Position numbers and translations under genes: made by a program. The notes below the pieces were generated by a model. The model was not told where the DNA came from. It saw only the letters and a list, made by a program, of their open reading frames with translations, and made no database searches. A DNA stretch of 64,000 nt. Origin: Flammeovirgaceae bacterium SG7u.111. Its GTDB lineage: Bacteria > Bacteroidota > Bacteroidia > Cytophagales > Flammeovirgaceae. Numbering within the stretch: position 1 is the stretch's first letter; each line of letters begins with the position of its first letter. The stretch spans positions 273,501 to 337,500 of the forward strand of contig CP139021.1 of NCBI GenBank assembly GCA_034044135.1, given 5' to 3'. Positions 1 to 7,362 of this stretch are shown here, one piece after another.

Positions 1-85
1 CTACATGAATGCCAAAGCCTTCCAGAAGGTAACCAGTTGCGAGAATGGCGATAGATGAAACAAAAAATCGGAGTATAGCTTTCAA
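1..85 (-). CDS. Phage holin family 4-type small membrane protein (partial)
   Basis: Only the first 28 codons are in the window; the gene runs off the left edge. The start is TTG at 85-83, because an in-frame TAG lies at 94-92 and leaves no ATG. The visible peptide begins MKAILRFFVSSIAILATGYL and ends with EGFGIHV, which resembles the N-terminus of the four-helix 'phage holin family' proteins common on bacterial chromosomes. Those proteins are usually 110-130 residues and of unknown role, so the name does not imply a prophage. The family call rests on a short hydrophobic stretch and is moderate. Confidence 0.5.
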   Translation of the reverse strand, partial: MKAILRFFVSSIAILATGYLLEGFGIHV

Positions 86-195
86 AATATTCTATGTTTT
101 TTAGTTGAATAATGCTAGTTCAAGATAGCGATTATAATTCATTAAGAATACTGTAATTTACTTAGGAGGTAATTAAACTTTGTCATTTGTGTTTT

Positions 196-2592
196 CTAGT
201 ATTTCAGCACGGCTTTTAGGTTGAAAAACCGTTGGGAAAGGCTGTTTGGTACTGCAAATTGGTTCCCGTCAAAATCTGGAACCCAGTTGAAGGAGATGTT
301 ATTAGATACGCCAAAAACGTTCAAAATATCTAGTCCTATAAATAGGGTTTCAAATGTTCTTTTCCCCTCTTTTTGTTTGAATTTGACCACTTTGGAAAAG
401 CCCATATCTGTTCTGAAGTAGTTGCTTCCCGAACTGAATGAGTTTCTGTATTGGGGCGTATTTGGCGGACCATAAGGAAGCCCAGAACCGTACAAGGCTC
501 TGAAGTTTACCCGAACACTAGGGTTGTTGGGCAGATGATCTTGAAAGAAAAAACTAATGGTCACCCGCTGATCGCTAGGCCTGCGGATGTATCCTCTTCC
601 ATCTTCTTCCACATCTTCTTCAGTTTTCAAAATACTTAGGTTGAACCACGATTCGGTGTTGGGAATAAACTCCCCGCTGATGCGGAAATCAGCTCCCCAA
701 GCATAGCCCACAGCATTGTTTTCGGCATAGTATCTCAGGCGGACATTGTCGATGTCGTAAGGGACAAGGTTCCACATTTTTTTGTAATACACTTCTGTAA
801 TGAACTTAAACGGCCTGCCCCACTGGAAGAAATCATAGTCCATTCCTACTATGGTATGGAGGGAGCTTTGCGCTTTTAGCGAAGTATTTACATTTCCCTC
901 AAAATCACGCATTTCCCTATAAAAAGGCTGCTGCTGGTAGAGCCCTACCGAAGCTGTGAAAACGATATCCGAATACCAATCGGGCTGGAGGGCATATTGC
1001 AACCTTGGGCTAAAAATCCATTCCTCGTTGAGTGTCCAGTACGTAGCCCGAAGCCCATAGGTAAGGCTGTGCGAATAGCCAATGGCATGGCTAGCTTGCA
1101 GGTAGCCACTCATACGCTGGCTTTCTAGTTCATTTTCCGAAGTAATTGTTTCCGTGAGTTGGACATATTCCGCAGAATCCAAAAAGGAATATTCGTGGAG
1201 CTTATCGTCTATTTTTTCATAATCTAGCCTTGCTCCAAACTCTATTTTTGTATGATCGGCTACCTCCCACGTGTTTCTCGATTCGGCAGAATAAATTTCC
1301 GCTTCCAAAAAATTACGGGCATAGCGAAACTCAGAACCAATTCCTCTAACCAATACACAGCTATTTAGCTCTCCTGTGTTCAAATTTTGCCCAATGTCGC
1401 AGAGCTGGTAACCTCCCTCCACGTTCACAAATTCGCGCTCTTTTGTACCCATAGCCGAGGTGATGAACGAAGTGGTAAACTTCTCGCCAACCTTATGCTT
1501 GAGCCGTAAGCCTCCTTGGAAAGTATCGTAGCTTAGTTCTTCATTTCCTACAAAACCGACATTTAGCCTAAAAACTTGGTTGAAAGTTCCAAAAGTTGTT
1601 ACCCGGGAGGTTGGGGTGAGTTCGTAGCGGTTGCGGGCATAAGAAGCTAAAAGGTCGATGGTCGTAGTGCCTGCCTCTTTGTTTTTCCCACTTAGGTCGT
1701 AGGTCAAAAAGGTTTGGATATCGGTAAAGCGAGGCAAGTATTCCCCTTGGGTTTCAAGTGTGCCCAGTAAATATTTTGAAGACTTGTGTCTAGCGCCTAC
1801 TAAGTAGCTTAGCTTTTTATTTTTGCTAATTCCTTCGAGGTGCGCGCTGCCGCCAAGTAAACCAAGCATCATAGAAGCTGAGGTTCGCTGCGGAGTTTTA
1901 TAATCTACATTGAGTGAAGAAGAAAGTTTGTCGCCATATTTTGCTTGCCAACCTCCCGAAGAAAATTCTACGCTCTTTACCAAATCGGGGTTGATAAAAC
2001 TGAGCCCTTCTTGCTGCCCTGCCCTCACCAAAAATGGTCGGTAAATCTGCATATTATTTACATACACCAAGTTTTCATCGAAATTTCCGCCCCTTACCGA
2101 ATAAGCCGAAGAAAGCTCGCTGTTGCTAGACATACCCAAAGCAGCGCCTGAAAGTAAAGCTTGGTTGAAATCCATGAAAGGAGTAGGTATTTCTTGTAAA
2201 GTCTTTGGGTCTACCTTTACCGCTCCAGCTTCTTTGCGGGTATCGTCGTTGGGTTGGCTAGTGATATCCACCTCTTGCAACTGAACCGTTTTTTCCACCA
2301 AAACAAAGTTGAGTATTAGTGTTTCATTGGGTTGTAGGGTTATTTCCCTCCGTTGCGATTTAAAATTGCTGTGGCTAATTACGATGTTAAAAATTTTATT
2401 AGGGCGTAGGGCAAGCCGATATTCTCCCTTTTCGTTGGAAACAGCTCCAAGGGTAGTTCCTTCCACAGAAATGGCGGTCAAAGGAATGCTAACCCCCAAG
2501 GAATCGGTGATTTTACCCGAGATATTGGAACTTTGCCCAAAAGAAAGCTGGGAAAGGAGAAGAAGAAAAAATATAGAAGGAGTATGTTTCAT
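196..2592 (-). CDS. TonB-dependent outer-membrane receptor, no SusD partner
   Basis: The 798-residue protein has a signal peptide (1-19, ending SFGQ), a carboxypeptidase-like regulatory beta domain at about 23-105 (starting ISGKITD), a plug domain at about 125-230 containing YSVRGGNFDENLVYVNN, and then a beta barrel ending in an aromatic residue (VLKY). This is the plan of Bacteroidota TonB-linked receptors that import scarce substrates at the cost of the proton motive force through TonB-ExbBD. It is shorter than SusC proteins and no SusD lies next to it, so an iron, cobalamin or small-nutrient receptor is as likely as a glycan receptor. No substrate can be assigned. The closest gene downstream on the same strand is the partial holin-like gene. 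Confidence 0.9.
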   Translation of the reverse strand: MKHTPSIFFLLLLSQLSFGQSSNISGKITDSLGVSIPLTAISVEGTTLGAVSNEKGEYRLALRPNKIFNIVISHSNFKSQRREITLQPNETLILNFVLVEKTVQLQEVDITSQPNDDTRKEAGAVKVDPKTLQEIPTPFMDFNQALLSGAALGMSSNSELSSAYSVRGGNFDENLVYVNNMQIYRPFLVRAGQQEGLSFINPDLVKSVEFSSGGWQAKYGDKLSSSLNVDYKTPQRTSASMMLGLLGGSAHLEGISKNKKLSYLVGARHKSSKYLLGTLETQGEYLPRFTDIQTFLTYDLSGKNKEAGTTTIDLLASYARNRYELTPTSRVTTFGTFNQVFRLNVGFVGNEELSYDTFQGGLRLKHKVGEKFTTSFITSAMGTKEREFVNVEGGYQLCDIGQNLNTGELNSCVLVRGIGSEFRYARNFLEAEIYSAESRNTWEVADHTKIEFGARLDYEKIDDKLHEYSFLDSAEYVQLTETITSENELESQRMSGYLQASHAIGYSHSLTYGLRATYWTLNEEWIFSPRLQYALQPDWYSDIVFTASVGLYQQQPFYREMRDFEGNVNTSLKAQSSLHTIVGMDYDFFQWGRPFKFITEVYYKKMWNLVPYDIDNVRLRYYAENNAVGYAWGADFRISGEFIPNTESWFNLSILKTEEDVEEDGRGYIRRPSDQRVTISFFFQDHLPNNPSVRVNFRALYGSGLPYGPPNTPQYRNSFSSGSNYFRTDMGFSKVVKFKQKEGKRTFETLFIGLDILNVFGVSNNISFNWVPDFDGNQFAVPNSLSQRFFNLKAVLKY

Positions 2593-3078
2593 AAAGCAGG
2601 TGCTTGCCTGAAAAGGTTGATAGCTAGTTTGACCCGAAGGTAAAAAAATTATTCTTTGGGCAAAAATGAATTGTTTTGCTAATAACTTGTTTAAAATTCA
2701 ATTTTTCTCGCAAATTTCTCTTGGCTAGTGTTAGGCGAGTTTGCTGCCCTCCTATTTCAAATTCTCTTTGAGCAAGTTTATTATAGATTATCACGGTTTG
2801 TGACGGTAAAGGCATTTCCAACTATCAATAACGCACATAGTTTGGATTAAAGACGAATAGGTACTGTGTTATACAACGAGCTAAAGCCCGTTGCTAGTGA
2901 TAAAAAAAATCAATAGGCGGGGCTTTTAAGCCCCGTTTGGAAGTAAAAACGATGTTGGCTTTAGCCTAAACTAAATTTCACCCCAAAAAATCTATACAAA
3001 TCAAACCGTGATAAACTCTATTGTAAAAGTAAAACTTGACCTATCTTTCTGCTTTATCATCATCACTCGTCTATTCAC
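2593..3078. other. Gene-free stretch with a nested inverted repeat
   Basis: This 486-base gap separates the divergent receptor and CorA genes. It holds the palindromic repeat described at 2880-2966. The rest is AT-rich and I see no RNA gene. A 65-codon open frame at 2624-2821 on the minus strand has no recognisable features. Confidence 0.5.
2880..2966. repeat. Nested palindromic intergenic repeat (REP/MITE-like)
   Basis: The outer arms GCTAAAGCC (2880-2888) and GGCTTTAGC (2957-2965) are exact reverse complements. Between them lies the hairpin CGGGGCTT-TT-AAGCCCCG (2918-2935). An A-run follows the left arm. The nested architecture resembles short dispersed palindromic elements of Bacteroidota intergenic regions; whether it is repeated in this genome cannot be seen from one window. 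It has no T-run placed to make a simple terminator for either neighbour. Confidence 0.5.
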
Positions 3079-4035
3079 ATGGAAACCACAGCTTACCTCA
3101 TTACATCCGAAGGACTTTCTCCCCAAGCTTTTTCTGGAAATATAGAAGAGCTTGATAAAGAGAAAGCGTATTGGCTTGACATCAAGCTCAACAACAGGTC
3201 TGTAGCGGAACGCCACCTCCAGCACTTTGGGTTTAGTAACCGTGTGATGAAGTTTATAGAAGAGCCGGTTCGCTCTACACGGATCAATTTTTATGACGAG
3301 GTAATGATAATGAACCTAATTATTTCTGATTCAACAGACATCTATGAACCAGAGTACTTCACCACGTTGGTGAAAGGAAACCTGATTTTGACAATTATGA
3401 AAGAGACAAGCAACGTGTTTGAAGAGTTGGAAGAAGAGATTGAAAATAATGTGTTCGAGTTCGATTTTAACCTCAATCATTTGCTTTACTATATGATAAC
3501 TGAGGTTCTTCATCAAGGAATGGATAACTTGTTGGTAACCAGAAAGAGGGTGAAAAAGATGGCGCAGCTAGTAGATGACGACCCGGGCGAAGTACCCTTA
3601 ACTGAAATTACGAACTGTAAACATGAAATAAGTCAGCTGACCAATATAGTGGAGGATCAGTACAACATGTTGGGTTTCATCCCAAGGTTCGACTGGTCTT
3701 CTGATGCTACTACCGTAAGAAAAGAAATTATGGAGCTGGTGAGAGGCTTTGGGCATTTGTTCAATGCCTATGAAAGGTTGGAAGAAAAAGTGGAGACCAT
3801 TCAAGCTCAATACCAGCTATCTCTTCAGGAGAGGGGTAACAAAAGGCTAAATACGCTGACGGTGGTGCAGGCTATTTTTGTCCCCCTCACGCTCATAGCT
3901 GGTATCTATGGAATGAACTTTGCCATTATGCCCGAGCTCCAATGGGACTATGGATATTTTTATGTACTTGCACTGATGGTGGCAATTGCCGTAGGCGAAC
4001 TGCTGTGGTTTTATAAGAAGGGATGGTTTGATTAA
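3079..4035 (+). CDS. corA: CorA-type magnesium/cobalt transporter
   Basis: The 318-residue protein has the CorA plan: a long cytoplasmic N-terminal domain with extended helices (to about 255), then two membrane segments near the C-terminus. The signature GMN motif is at 278-280 (context IYGMNF), at the end of the first membrane helix, and the chain closes with a short basic tail (FYKKGWFD). CorA proteins form pentameric channels in the inner membrane that pass Mg2+ and often Co2+ or Ni2+. The ATG at 3079 gives the usual family length. The small membrane-protein gene starts 47 bases downstream and may be cotranscribed. Confidence 0.92.
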   Translation: METTAYLITSEGLSPQAFSGNIEELDKEKAYWLDIKLNNRSVAERHLQHFGFSNRVMKFIEEPVRSTRINFYDEVMIMNLIISDSTDIYEPEYFTTLVKGNLILTIMKETSNVFEELEEEIENNVFEFDFNLNHLLYYMITEVLHQGMDNLLVTRKRVKKMAQLVDDDPGEVPLTEITNCKHEISQLTNIVEDQYNMLGFIPRFDWSSDATTVRKEIMELVRGFGHLFNAYERLEEKVETIQAQYQLSLQERGNKRLNTLTVVQAIFVPLTLIAGIYGMNFAIMPELQWDYGYFYVLALMVAIAVGELLWFYKKGWFD

Positions 4036-4082
4036 ATTTCAGTACTAAAATCAGCTAGTAGAAAACTCGGCGTTACTTCCCT

Positions 4083-4292
4083 ATGAACACTGTAGAAACC
4101 GATTTAAGTTTTTTATTTACCCTACTCCATTTAGCTTGGATAGTAGGTTGTATAGCCTTGATTGCAGTTGGGGTTTTTCGAAAGAAAAAGGGCTTTATAT
4201 GGATTGGAGCTCTTCTTTTGTTATCGTATTTGGGGTTTATGGCATGGGGTATTCACGAAATGGGAGAATCGATGAAGGATTTTAATTTTTAA
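4083..4292 (+). CDS. Small two-helix membrane protein, unknown
   Basis: The 69-residue protein has two likely membrane helices (about 10-31 and 38-56) separated by a basic loop FRKKKG, and an acidic C-terminus. It follows corA on the same strand. Its stop codon abuts the stop codon of the convergent pentapeptide-repeat gene with no intervening base, so no terminator can lie between them. I do not recognise a family. Codon use and the hydrophobic pattern suggest a real gene. Confidence 0.6.
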   Translation: MNTVETDLSFLFTLLHLAWIVGCIALIAVGVFRKKKGFIWIGALLLLSYLGFMAWGIHEMGESMKDFNF

Positions 4293-4850
4293 TTACCCAA
4301 TTTTGATATCGTATTTCCTCAACAAGCCCAATACGGCAGGTAGTGAAAATTTGGTCTTTTTTATGCGGTTATTTTCGGGGTCGATCTCATAGTTTTCCGC
4401 CGAGCGGAGGTCAGCTTTTTCGAGATTGGTTCGGTCGAACATTGCCCCCAAAAGGTCAGCATTTTGGAAAGAAGCTTCAGCCAGATTGGCTTCGGTAAAA
4501 TCAACTTCTTGCAAGCTGCATTTCTTGAAGCTCGCCTTTTTTAGGTTCAATTGGTAGAAAGAAGAAAGGTTGAGCTGGCAGCTGTCGAAACCCACCGAAA
4601 ACAGAAATTCATTGCACTCGGCAAACTGCAACCCAAGCAGCTTGCAGCTGATAAATCGGACATCTCGCATGGCCGTGTTTTGCAAATTAGCCGCACTCAG
4701 GTCGCAGCTTTCAAACTCGCAGTCTGTAAAAGCACAACCGCTCAGATTTGCACTTGGCAACGAGCAGTTGGTAAATGTGCAGCCATCGTATTCCCCTTTT
4801 TCTAGTGAAACCAAGCCTTTAAATTCTTCGCTATCGAAATACTTATTCAT
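4293..4850 (-). CDS. Pentapeptide-repeat protein
   Basis: The 185-residue protein is built from A(D/N)LXX-type pentapeptides: clear units include CSLPSANLSGCAF, CDLSAANLQ, NLAEASFQNADLLGAMF and TNLEKADLRS, covering about 15-160. Such repeats fold into a right-handed square beta helix. There is no signal peptide, so it is probably cytoplasmic. Cysteine and phenylalanine are common at the core positions. Family members range from gyrase-protecting DNA mimics (Qnr, MfpA) to scaffolds of unknown role; nothing here selects one. The ending RKYDIKIG lies outside the helix. Confidence 0.85.
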   Translation of the reverse strand: MNKYFDSEEFKGLVSLEKGEYDGCTFTNCSLPSANLSGCAFTDCEFESCDLSAANLQNTAMRDVRFISCKLLGLQFAECNEFLFSVGFDSCQLNLSSFYQLNLKKASFKKCSLQEVDFTEANLAEASFQNADLLGAMFDRTNLEKADLRSAENYEIDPENNRIKKTKFSLPAVLGLLRKYDIKIG

Positions 4851-4922
4851 CTCTTTTTTTTGTGGCTAAAAATAAGAGAATTTTTTTAAGCTTATCTCAT
4901 AGAAATAGAGTTGCCTTAAAAT

Positions 4923-5783
4923 TTATAGGGGAAGAGGCTTGGGCTTGCTATAGGGCTTTACTTCCACGATATTGGCTGGCAAATTGAAACCATTGTTGAT
5001 CAGAGAGCTTACTACTCTATTGACCACCTTGGTGCGTAGTTCAGCTATATGGTCCATAGATTTGTAGGAATTGACCCAATAAAATATCCGGAGATTGATC
5101 GTGTTGGTACCAAGTTCTTCTAGTAAAATAAAAGGTTTTAAATTCCCTTCATTTTCAATTTTTTGTTCACTTTCCAATGTTCTAGTAACTAGGTCTACGG
5201 CTTTAGTTACATCATTAGCGTAATCTATGCCTACTACAAAATCGTAGCGTAGCAGACCGTCGCGAGTATAGTTGATGAGTGGGTGCTTGATGAGCATGGC
5301 ATTGGGTACATAAATATCTTTTCCATCGAACGTCCGTATGTGGGTATTTCTGAAGCTGAGTGCCCTTACCTTGCCTTTTATGCTTTCTATTTCTATCACA
5401 TCGCCTATGCCAAAAGGGCGACTGAAAGCGAGGAAAAAACCTGCCAAAAGATTCTCGCCTATATCTTTGAACGCAAAACCAATGATAATTGCAGAAACCC
5501 CTGCTCCGGCAAGTAACCCGCCAGCCGCTTTTCCCAAACCTACTTGATTGAGGAAAAGCACAATCCCAATGGTGAGCATGGCAAGAAAGATAAAACGACC
5601 AATAAAATTGACAAGTAAGCGGTCATTAAGACGCTTGAAAAGCCTTTTGCGAGAATATTTGCGCAAAAGAGAACCTATGCTGGTAAATGTGGCAAGAAAG
5701 ACAAGCCCTATCACAAAAGCGGGCAAGCCGTGGATGACAGAGTCTTTAAAGTCGGAAAAGGATTGGATAAGTTCTTCGAGCAT
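4923..5783 (-). CDS. Small-conductance mechanosensitive channel, MscS family
   Basis: The 286-residue protein matches the length of E. coli MscS. It shows three membrane segments: about 18-36, 52-80 and a Gly/Ala-rich pore helix starting AAGGLLAGAGVSAIIIGFA at about 85. The pore helix runs into the MscS beta domain (GDVIEIESIKGKV, then FDGKDIYVPNAML), followed by the alpha/beta C-terminal domain. These channels open under membrane tension and release solutes after osmotic downshock. A second MscS-type gene is at 36693. It is divergent from the sugar dehydrogenase gene. Confidence 0.92.
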   Translation of the reverse strand: MLEELIQSFSDFKDSVIHGLPAFVIGLVFLATFTSIGSLLRKYSRKRLFKRLNDRLLVNFIGRFIFLAMLTIGIVLFLNQVGLGKAAGGLLAGAGVSAIIIGFAFKDIGENLLAGFFLAFSRPFGIGDVIEIESIKGKVRALSFRNTHIRTFDGKDIYVPNAMLIKHPLINYTRDGLLRYDFVVGIDYANDVTKAVDLVTRTLESEQKIENEGNLKPFILLEELGTNTINLRIFYWVNSYKSMDHIAELRTKVVNRVVSSLINNGFNLPANIVEVKPYSKPKPLPL

Positions 5784-6092
5784 AGGAAAATTGATGGGTG
5801 TAACAAGTAATTGGAATTTAAGTCTAGGATAAGGTGTATCTTTTTACATTATGTATGTAAATTTTATTCCAAACCACTGGCTTGGAATAAAACAAGCTGC
5901 AATTTTACTTTATTGCAATTTTATTTTTCATATACGTCATTAGCCCGATATACTACCGTAGAAGTATTTCCCCAGTCAATTGTGGAAATATTAAAAGGAT
6001 GGGACGGTAAAAAAAAGATCTTCAGACCAATTCTTTAAACCGATTTAAAATCTAGCAGTTAATATTGGGGGTAAACCTAAAAATTATTCATC
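5784..6092. promoter_or_regulatory. Divergent control region with hairpin and direct repeats
   Basis: This 309-base gap lies between the divergent MscS and sugar dehydrogenase genes. TTTTATTCCAA (5862-5872) and TTGGAATAAAA (5882-5892) are exact reverse complements with a nine-base loop. Just after them TGCAATTTTA occurs twice (5898-5907 and 5914-5923), spaced 16 bases apart. These could be operator sites; no regulator can be named. Confidence 0.4.
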
Positions 6093-7271
6093 ATGAAAAA
6101 CAACTCCTATATTGTACTAGCAATTTTGCTGTTCTTCTTCCCCTTGATGGCTTGCAACGAAGCAGCCCAACAAGGTCAGGCAGAGGCGGAGGAAGAACAA
6201 GAAGAATCGACACCTATTTCTGGTTTCGAAACTGATTTGCCACTCGAAAAAATAAAGCTACCCGCTGGTTTTAAGATTTCTGTTTATGCCAAAGAGGTGA
6301 AGAATGCTCGCTCTATGGTGCTCAGCCCAAGCAATACGCTTTTTGTAGGCAACCGTACTTCCAAAAATGTATATGCCCTCAGAGATGAGGATGGTGATGG
6401 GAAAGCGGAAAAGAAATATACCATAGCAGAGGATATGAAAATGCCCAATGGCGTGGCATTTAGGGATGGTTCGCTGTACGTAGCCGAGGTCAGCCGTATT
6501 TTGCGCTACGATGATATTGAAAATAAACTAGCTAGCCCGCCTGAACCTGTGGTGATTTACGATAAATATCCCACTGAGACACACCACGGCTGGAAATACA
6601 TCAACTTTGGCCCTGATGGTAAACTCTACGTGCCCGTAGGTGCACCTTGTAATATTTGCAATGAAGAGGATGAGGTTTACGCCTCTATCACCCGAATGAA
6701 CCCCGATGGGTCAGAGGTGGAAGTGTTTGCTTCGGGCGTAAGGAACAGCGTAGGCTTCGATTGGCACCCAACTACGGGCGAGCTGTGGTTTACCGATAAT
6801 GGAAGAGACCGCTTGGGCGATGATGTTCCGCCAGACGAGTTGAACCATGCATCGCAGAAAGGCTTACATTTCGGCTATCCGTTTTGCCACGCTGGCGAAA
6901 TAACCGATCCAGAGTTTGGTAGCGAGCGCGATTGCTCCGAATTTACCAAGCCTGCCCAAAAGCTTGGGCCGCACGTAGCAGCCCTCGGCATGGAGTTTTA
7001 CGAGGGAAAGCAATTTCCATCCGAGTACAAAAACCAAATCTTCATTGCTGAACACGGTTCTTGGAACCGTTCTTCTAAAATTGGTTACCGCATTATGTTG
7101 GTGAAATTGGAGGGGAATAAAGTAGTTAGCTATGAGCCCTTTGCCACTGGCTGGCTTCAAGGCGAAGACGTGTGGGGCAGGCCTGTCGATGTTGAAACCA
7201 TGCCCGACGGTTCGCTCCTCGTTTCCGATGATCAGGCAAATGTGATTTACCGTATTTCGTATGAAGGGTAG
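6093..7271 (+). CDS. PQQ-type sugar dehydrogenase (sorbosone dehydrogenase family) lipoprotein
   Basis: The 392-residue protein starts with a lipoprotein signal whose lipobox ends at Cys21 (PLMAC), followed by an acidic linker. The rest is a six-bladed beta-propeller of the glucose/sorbosone dehydrogenase family: LPAGFKISVYAKEV, GVAFRDGSLYVAE, HHGWKYINFGPDGKLYV, GVRNSVGFDWHP, FTDNGRD, IFIAEHGSWNR and DGSLLVSDD. Family enzymes use pyrroloquinoline quinone to oxidise aldoses or sugar-derived aldehydes in the periplasm; many relatives are untested. The pair of cysteines in APCNIC may form a disulfide. It is followed by a terminator and then the minus-strand polysaccharide locus, and may belong to it functionally. 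Confidence 0.85.
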   Translation: MKNNSYIVLAILLFFFPLMACNEAAQQGQAEAEEEQEESTPISGFETDLPLEKIKLPAGFKISVYAKEVKNARSMVLSPSNTLFVGNRTSKNVYALRDEDGDGKAEKKYTIAEDMKMPNGVAFRDGSLYVAEVSRILRYDDIENKLASPPEPVVIYDKYPTETHHGWKYINFGPDGKLYVPVGAPCNICNEEDEVYASITRMNPDGSEVEVFASGVRNSVGFDWHPTTGELWFTDNGRDRLGDDVPPDELNHASQKGLHFGYPFCHAGEITDPEFGSERDCSEFTKPAQKLGPHVAALGMEFYEGKQFPSEYKNQIFIAEHGSWNRSSKIGYRIMLVKLEGNKVVSYEPFATGWLQGEDVWGRPVDVETMPDGSLLVSDDQANVIYRISYEG

Positions 7272-7297
7272 TTGAGGAAAGAGACTTATAAGAACGA

Positions 7298-7337
7298 AAC
7301 CCCTCTTGCCGATAAATTTCGGTGAGAGGGGTTTTTG
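7298..7337 (+). terminator. Rho-independent terminator of the sugar dehydrogenase gene
   Basis: AACCCCTCT (7298-7306) pairs with AGAGGGGTT (7324-7332), and a T-run follows. It starts 27 bases after the stop codon. Confidence 0.85.
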
Positions 7338-7362
7338 TATGTTATTTATCAAAAAAAATACG

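Noticed and set aside
2624-2821. 65-codon minus-strand frame upstream of the receptor gene
   Set aside because: No domain, no clear start signal, and it occupies the receptor's upstream region.
4293-4850. Quinolone-resistance (Qnr) function for the pentapeptide-repeat protein
   Set aside because: Pentapeptide repeats alone do not show gyrase protection, and the length and loops do not specifically match Qnr.
5811-6038. 75-codon plus-strand frame before the sugar dehydrogenase gene
   Set aside because: It reads through the hairpin and direct repeats of the control region and has no protein-like pattern.
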